The translations under genes were made by a program, and so were the position numbers. A model generated the notes under the pieces. That model was not told where the DNA came from. It did not search any database and saw only the letters and a program-made list of their open reading frames with translations. A stretch of 64,000 nt of DNA from Apiospora phragmitis. Taxonomy: Eukaryota; Ascomycota; Sordariomycetes; Amphisphaeriales; Apiosporaceae. This document shows positions 58,887 through 64,000 of the stretch, piece after piece (within the stretch, counting starts at the first letter, position 1; the number at the start of each line of letters is the position of its first letter). The stretch is from positions 848,501-912,500 of the forward strand of contig JAQQWL010000006.1 of assembly GCA_038363925.1 (NCBI GenBank), written 5' to 3'.

Positions 58887-60254
58887 TTACTGCAACTGGA
58901 TGATCCAGCCATCTCCTTCCATCTCACCCTTCGCGTCCATGCCGCCCCAGACCACGATGCTGTCCTTCTTCTCGGTGACATCATACCCAAAGAAGCCCCG
59001 GGGGCCAGGGTGCAGCTTGCCCGAGTGGCCCGCCACGTCGCCCGGCGGCTGCACCTGGACCTCACGTGTGCTTGCCGAGGCACCGAAGGCGGCGCGGATG
59101 GCGTCCTTGATCTTGGCCGGCTTCACGGCCTCGGATATCGTCGTCGACTTGTGCGCCACGTCGCTCGAGGGCAGCTGCAGCGTCCACATGTCGCTCCACT
59201 GCGTCGGCTTCGAATTCGTCTCCTCCTCGTCGCCGCTGCTTGCCGGGGGCCCGGAGGTGCTGCGCTCACCGAAGAAGTAGAGAAGGTAGTTGCGGCCATA
59301 GCCCGTCGACACGTGCAGCAGGCCGCCGTTCTCCCGCGGCCGCGGTCCGGGAGCCAGCGGGTTAGTGGGAAAACGATGCTCTCCCACGTTGCCGGCGGGC
59401 CGTCGGCTCGACGGCTGGTGTCGAGGAAGTGGAGACTGCTGCTGAGGTCGTCGTTGCCGGCGATGAGGTAGAGGGTGTGGTCCGCGAAGGCGGCGTTGGA
59501 GGTGACCGCGGGCGCGTCGGGTAGGCGGAACCAGGTCTTGGACTCGTAAGTCGAACCGCCAGACGTCCTCGAGTGGCAGGCCGCCCTCGTCCGTGCCGCC
59601 GTAGACGACGAAGTCATTGCCCTGGACGAACAGCTTGGCCTCCTTGCGCGCGGGCGGGGGGATGGTGGTCGACGGCTCGGCCCGCAGGCGTGCCACGCCG
59701 ACTGCTCGACGTCGAACAGCCAGATGGTGGCGTCCTGGATGAGCGCGCCGGTCTCGTCGCGGCCGGCGAAGATGGCCACGCGGCCGTTGGCGGCGCACGC
59801 GGAGTGGTCGCTGCGGGCGGAGGGCACGCCGCCGCCCTCGGAGACGGGCAGGGCGGGGATGAGCCGGTAGTCGGCCTTGTCGGCCTCGTCTTGGGTGGGC
59901 AGGGCCAGAGAGTGGATCTCGTTGTCGGCGAGCTTGTTGTTGCTGCTCGTGCGACCACCGAAGATGTATGCTCTGTTGCCGACGACGGTGAGAGAGTGAT
60001 TTGACCGAACAAGCGATGCTCTGTTTAGGTTGATTAGCAACTTCCTCATTAAGATCCAAAGTCCAGATCAGATCAAACGATCAGGAAGTCTTGTTGTCTA
60101 CTGACCTGGTACCATCAGCAACCGATGTGGCGATCTGGGAGAAGGCGGCCTTCAGGCCATTCGTGGGTTGTGCTACGGTGTAAGCAGCAGTGGCTTGAGC
60201 CGCCGTGGAAAGGACCTGCTCGGCTGCCAGTGCTCCAGCAGCTATTTCTGCCAT
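58887..60254 (-). CDS. Kelch-repeat beta-propeller protein (three apparent frameshifts)
   Basis: Exons 60254-60106 and 60020-58887; with net one added base 427 residues. Exon 1 encodes an Ala-rich helix (MAEIAAGALAAEQVLSTAAQ). Kelch blades follow: RSNHSLTVVGNRAYIFGGRT; RSDHSACAANGRVAIFAGRD with IWLFDVEQSAW; NDFVVYGGTDEGGLPLEDVW; HTLYLIAGNDDLSSSLHFLD; GRNYLLYFFGERSTSG; and KKDSIVVWGGMDAKGEMEGD. Paired glycines and the spaced Tyr/Trp are as in the family. The frame changes near 59690-59700 (missing base), 59545-59550 (extra base) and GGG 59367-59369 (missing base). Each switch lands in the next blade without stops. There is no signal peptide, so it is cytosolic. Kelch propellers bind partner proteins; no specific role can be given. 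Confidence 0.78.
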
Positions 60255-61258
60255 GGTTGCGACGTGATGTTTGTGTTGACCTAGAGTTTCTTCAACGGAG
60301 GAAGAAAAAGAATTGGTTGATTGACGGATAGTGCGAGTTACAGTCGTTGTGCTCACGCGACAGTTTTGAGGTTGAACATTGAAGTGATATATGTGTCTCT
60401 GATCCCCAGACAGCTCTATCGGCAGATGACGTAGCTTGGCGAACGGGCTTCTTTGTCCCTTGCATTAGCGAGTTCTACACTTACGTTATCCCGCCTCCCC
60501 AGTCCGCTAAAATTGGGGCCGGCCGTCTGATCATGACGAAGTAGCACAATGCAATTACCAGACTCGGGATGAGCTCGGGACGATTATCTGTGCATCAATT
60601 CGGGTCAGCTCCCCTTGAGACTCAGGAGATCAAAAAGTCCCTGAAGAGGCCCGCTAAGCTGTAGGCTAAGTAAAACCGGCGGCGAACCAGTGGGACATTG
60701 ATAGGTCGGCGTCGTTCTGGGGATAGTTGCATGACTCGGGAGTCCCCTGAATGCTTCATTCCGTATGTCAGAGGGTAATGTCACAATCGATCGGTAAGTG
60801 TTAACCGTCTTCATAAGTCCCGACGCACTATGGATGGATCCTTGGGATCTTGGCTCTCGCTACCCTGACCCGCCGACCAGAAGCTCGTCACTGGACGCTA
60901 GAGTGCTTTGGTAGCAGTTGTCGCAATAAGCCCCCACTGAAGCAGCTCCTATCGGGCGTTTTAATACTCACGTTTTCGAATAATGACCGGGCCGACCTGG
61001 TCTGATATGGCGATAGTTGGCTCTATTAGGACTCCTTCTGGACGCTATGTCGCACTTTCCCCCGCACCACAAACTAAAACTTGTAGGTAGATCGAAACTA
61101 CTGCTGTCAGTAATTTTCTTGGTCTTTTTCCTTCTTTTCTGTCTCGAGAAGTTGAAAGCAGAAGAAAACTTCAAGACATATTAGTTTTGTTGTTTTCCCG
61201 ACGCTGTTGACCCTAGTTTTGTCGAGTGAAACTTTATTCTTGCTATATCCTACCAAAC
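60255..61258. other. Intergenic between divergent genes
   Basis: Promoters of the kelch and MetE-like genes. A T/C-rich leader precedes 61259. No other gene seen. Confidence 0.5.
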
Positions 61259-62543
61259 ATGGCTAGCCAACTTCACAGTGCTCCACCCTTCAGGGCCGAG
61301 CAGATGGGCTCCCTGCTGCGCCCCGAGAACCTGCTCGAGGCGCGCGCCAACATCCGCGACAACGGCGTCTCGGAGGAGGAGGCTGGCCTGCCCGCCGTCG
61401 AGAAGGAGGCCGTGGCCAAGGTGGTCAAGATGCAGCAGGACGTGGGCATCAAGGCCGTCACCTCGGGCGAGTACAACCGCACCCGCTTCTGGGGTCTCTT
61501 CTGGGACGAGCTCGACGGCAGCCTCCGCCTCGAGAACGCGGACGGCTCCATGTTCCGCATGTACCACCCGGACGTCGTCTCGCTGATCGAGAAGGACCGC
61601 CACGTCATGCCTGGCGACAGCGTCATCGCCGGCAGCAAGCTCAAGCACAACCCGGAGCGGTCTACTTCCAACCTGCACGAGCTCCGCCTCGTGCAGGCCG
61701 CTCTGCCCGAGAGCGAGTGGAAGAACATCAAGTTGACCATGATCACGCCTGCCTGGTTCCACATGCGTTACAAGCAGGGACGCGCCTACACCAAGGAGGC
61801 CTACGCCAACGACGCCGAGTACTTCAAGGACGTCGCCAAGTGCTACCAGGACGAGCTGGACATGCTCTACAAGGCTGGTCTGCGAAACGTCCAGTTCGAT
61901 GACCCCGGCATGGCTTGTAAGTAGATTCAGTAACCGCAGTCTGGTGGGCCTGTATTAACACGTTGATCCTCTAGATTTCTGCTCGGACAAGTTCCGCGTG
62001 GGCTGGGAGGAGGACAAGGACAACGAGGGCACCGTGGACGACCTTCTGGACGCCTACATCGCCCTGTACAACGACTCCATCAGCAAGTGCCCGGCGGACA
62101 TGCACACGGGCATCCACCTGTGCCGCGGCAACTTCATCGGCGGCCGGCACTTCGCCGAGGGCGCGTACGACATCATCGCGCAGAAGCTGTTCGAGAACCT
62201 CAACGTCAACACCTTCTACCTCGAGTACGACACGGAGCGTTCGGGCGGCTTCGAGCCGCTCAAGTTCCTGCCCAAGAACAAGAACGTCGTCGTCGGCGTC
62301 ATCAGCACCAAGCTGCGCGACCTCGAGGACAAGGAGGCCATGAAGGCGCGCATCTACAAGGCCGCCGACTTCGTCGCCGCCGCCGGCGGCGAGACCCGCG
62401 AGCAGGCCCTCAAGCGCGTCTGCGTCAGCCCCCAGTGCGGCTTCTCCACCCACGAGTCCGGCTACCCGCTGTCCGAGGAGGACCAGAAGAACAAGCTGGC
62501 CCTCGTGCGACAGATTGCCGACGAGATCTGGGGCGAGCCTTAG
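61259..62543 (+). CDS. MetE/UROD-type methyltransferase-like protein
   Basis: Exons 61259-61916 and 61975-62543 encode 408 residues; the 58-bp intron splits the Tyr codon after DDPGMA. The chain corresponds to the C-terminal catalytic barrel of cobalamin-independent methionine synthase, without its N-terminal half. This stand-alone form is common in fungi. Family landmarks are FRAEQMGSLLRP, TSGEYNRTRFW, RNVQFDDPGMA, GIHLCRGNF (His and Cys zinc ligands), FYLEYDTERSGGFEPL and KRVCVSPQCGFST (third Cys ligand). The zinc site that activates a thiol substrate is complete, so a thiol methyl- or alkyl-transfer reaction is likely. The substrate is not known for the stand-alone family. The gene is intact, with very strong codon bias suggesting high expression. 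Confidence 0.88.
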
Positions 62544-63186
62544 AGATGAAAAGAGGTGTTATTATTATCCCGTCTCTCTCTTTCTTAACGAAGTTATGAT
62601 TTGCAAAGGTTTTCGCGGAAGGGCTATTGGCGCGGCCTACTTCAACAGTGTAATGTATGTCAACATATGAGAGATATGGGAGCGGATGGTCATGGGACGG
62701 GAAAAGTTTCTGGATTCAACCCAGACAAGTTGGGAAAATGTTACCCATGCATCAGTGGAGTTTTACGATGGCGAGTTATTATATAGTTCTTATATCATTT
62801 GAACATAGGGCAATACTGAGTTGCTCTTTCTATCAAGACCCTTTCATGATGCGATGTTGCAAGCACTTGCTGTCGAAGTGACCTGATACTTCTTTCCCTG
62901 CTCTCTTATTGTAGCAAGTGAACGGCTATCGCTATTTCGGTAAGTTGATCCGCGGAAGAATGAGCAGCCAGTCGCATCAAGACAGCCCGTGAGCCCCCTG
63001 TTCAAGAGTAAGCACTACACGCGGCACAGCAAAACGGCGTTGGTAACGACATAACGTCTGGGTGGCGCAAACCAACCGTTGGTAATCAGCCTGATTGGGA
63101 TGTCAGAGTGTGAAAACACGTAACGGGAGAAAGACGCTTCGGTGTTACCTTTTTGTGATTTTACATATATCTATATACAACAAATC
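62544..63186. other. Intergenic
   Basis: 3' flank of the MetE-like gene and promoter of the LITAF gene. A TATATCTATATA sequence lies just before the start at 63187. Nothing else seen. Confidence 0.5.
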
Positions 63187-63897
63187 ATGGCTACTGCTAC
63201 TAGTTCGCATAATCCCGAAAAACCGTGTACCGAGCTTCCCGAGGTTGTTCCAATATCGGATCTGCCCGAACCAGTCCAGCCTGATCTACCCGAGCTGGTG
63301 CAAAACCCCAACGACGTCCCCGAGCCAGTGGTCTCAACACCCCCAAGGAGCCCTAGCAACAGCAATGATCGGCGGCAGCAGGAGCTCAATGACCCATGTG
63401 TTGTCGTAAACCAGCTGGAGCGACTCGGACTCGAGCCGGGCACCGTGCAATGTCCGTTCTGCGACCACCGGGGGAAGACACAGATCAAAGAGAAGCACTC
63501 TAACAGGACCTAGTAAGTTACCTGACACGACATTACATATCCGTTCTAAAATGCTCTCCTCCCCGAGATCAATCTCTCTGTGTGTATGTGTGTCTGTGCT
63601 TCTTTGCCCTTTCATTCCCACCCCCTTTTCCCTATAATAGTCGGGTTTTCACTGTTCATAATTTCGCAAGATTCATATCACGACAACGACAGCATGGTGG
63701 GCCTGCAGTTGTGCCTCATCCCTTGCCTCTTCTGCTTGTACCAGGACATCGGCCACTTCTGCCCGGCGTGCAACCAGAGAGTGGCCCACTTCCCGTACCG
63801 CGGCAAGGCCGCCAAGGTCATCCTGCCAGGACAGGGGACGCGCGTGTACCGGCGGGTACACCCCGCGACGCACCGAAAGGGAAAGCAACCAGTATAG
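63187..63897 (+). CDS. LITAF-domain zinc-ribbon membrane-associated protein
   Basis: Exons 63187-63512 and 63693-63897 give 176 residues; the 180-bp intron splits the Tyr codon after SNRT. The N-terminal 70 residues are Pro/Glu/Ser-rich. The LITAF domain spans about residues 88-150. The first zinc knuckle is VQCPFCDHRGKTQI, a hydrophobic insertion VGLQLCLIPCLFCLYQDI follows, and the second knuckle is HFCPACNQRVAHF. This is the defining split C-x2-C / H-x-C-x2-C arrangement. LITAF proteins sit on the cytosolic face of late endosomal or lysosomal membranes, with the hydrophobic part dipping into the bilayer. The C-terminal basic tail (RVYRRVHPATHRKGK) is not part of the domain. Splice phase restores the domain exactly, so confidence is high. 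Confidence 0.9.
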
Positions 63898-64000
63898 CCC
63901 CGTCGCCATCTGCGGCGGCTGCGGCGGCTGCGGCGGCGGCGACAACAACACCAAGGACAGAGGAAAGATACGCATAGTTTTCTTCTACCTTACTCTTTCA

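Overview
The window is a nuclear segment of a filamentous ascomycete (Pezizomycotina, probably Sordariomycetes; genus not identifiable from the sequence alone). The evidence is short GT-AG introns of 50-120 bp with CTAAC/TACTAAT branch sites, GC-rich third positions in coding exons, a conidiation-specific Con-6 gene, HET and NACHT (NLR-type) allorecognition genes, 2EXR/F-box-like proteins and an intron-containing tRNA-Lys(UUU).

Layout. 1-16 kb is gene-poor: a small single-pass membrane protein (3.6 kb), a secreted glycine-rich repeat protein (6.1 kb), a 2EXR protein (8.1 kb), a secreted NTF2/SnoaL-like protein (9.7 kb), a multi-pass membrane protein (11.1 kb) and a lipase-like membrane protein (13.1 kb). 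16.7-38.7 kb is mostly conserved genes: a small secreted protein, a MYND-finger protein, a zinc alcohol dehydrogenase, an AAA+ ATPase, Con-6, an alpha/beta hydrolase, mitochondrial ribosomal protein mL50, a cysteine-rich membrane protein divergent from it, DAHP synthase (first step of the shikimate pathway), a secreted SGNH/GDSL hydrolase, tRNA-Lys and a DUF1304 membrane protein. 39.4-48.5 kb is the accessory part: a broken HET gene, a broken fungal membrane-protein gene, a NACHT NTPase gene interrupted by stop codons, an orphan three-exon gene, and a decayed repeat/tRNA-like region. 48.5-57.8 kb holds a large secreted cysteine-rich repeat protein, a cytochrome P450, a nitrilase and a xanthine-type phosphoribosyltransferase. 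58.9-63.9 kb holds a kelch-propeller protein, a MetE/UROD-type methyltransferase-like enzyme and a LITAF-domain protein.

Two patterns cut across the window. First, many conserved genes change reading frame at one point while both flanks stay in good family sequence. Nearly all are single missing bases at short C/G runs, and the predicted lengths become exact multiples of three once one base is allowed for. This looks like indel error in the assembly, not gene decay. Second, the 39-48 kb block differs: it contains in-frame TAG codons inside conserved NTPase sequence and repeat copies that differ mainly by transitions, which fits real decay (possibly RIP) of an NLR/HET cluster.

The genes are mostly independent monocistronic units on both strands. 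The only plausible functional neighbourhoods are the HET/NACHT/membrane-protein block (allorecognition) and the adjacent P450 and nitrilase (possible nitrile/aldoxime chemistry, inference only).
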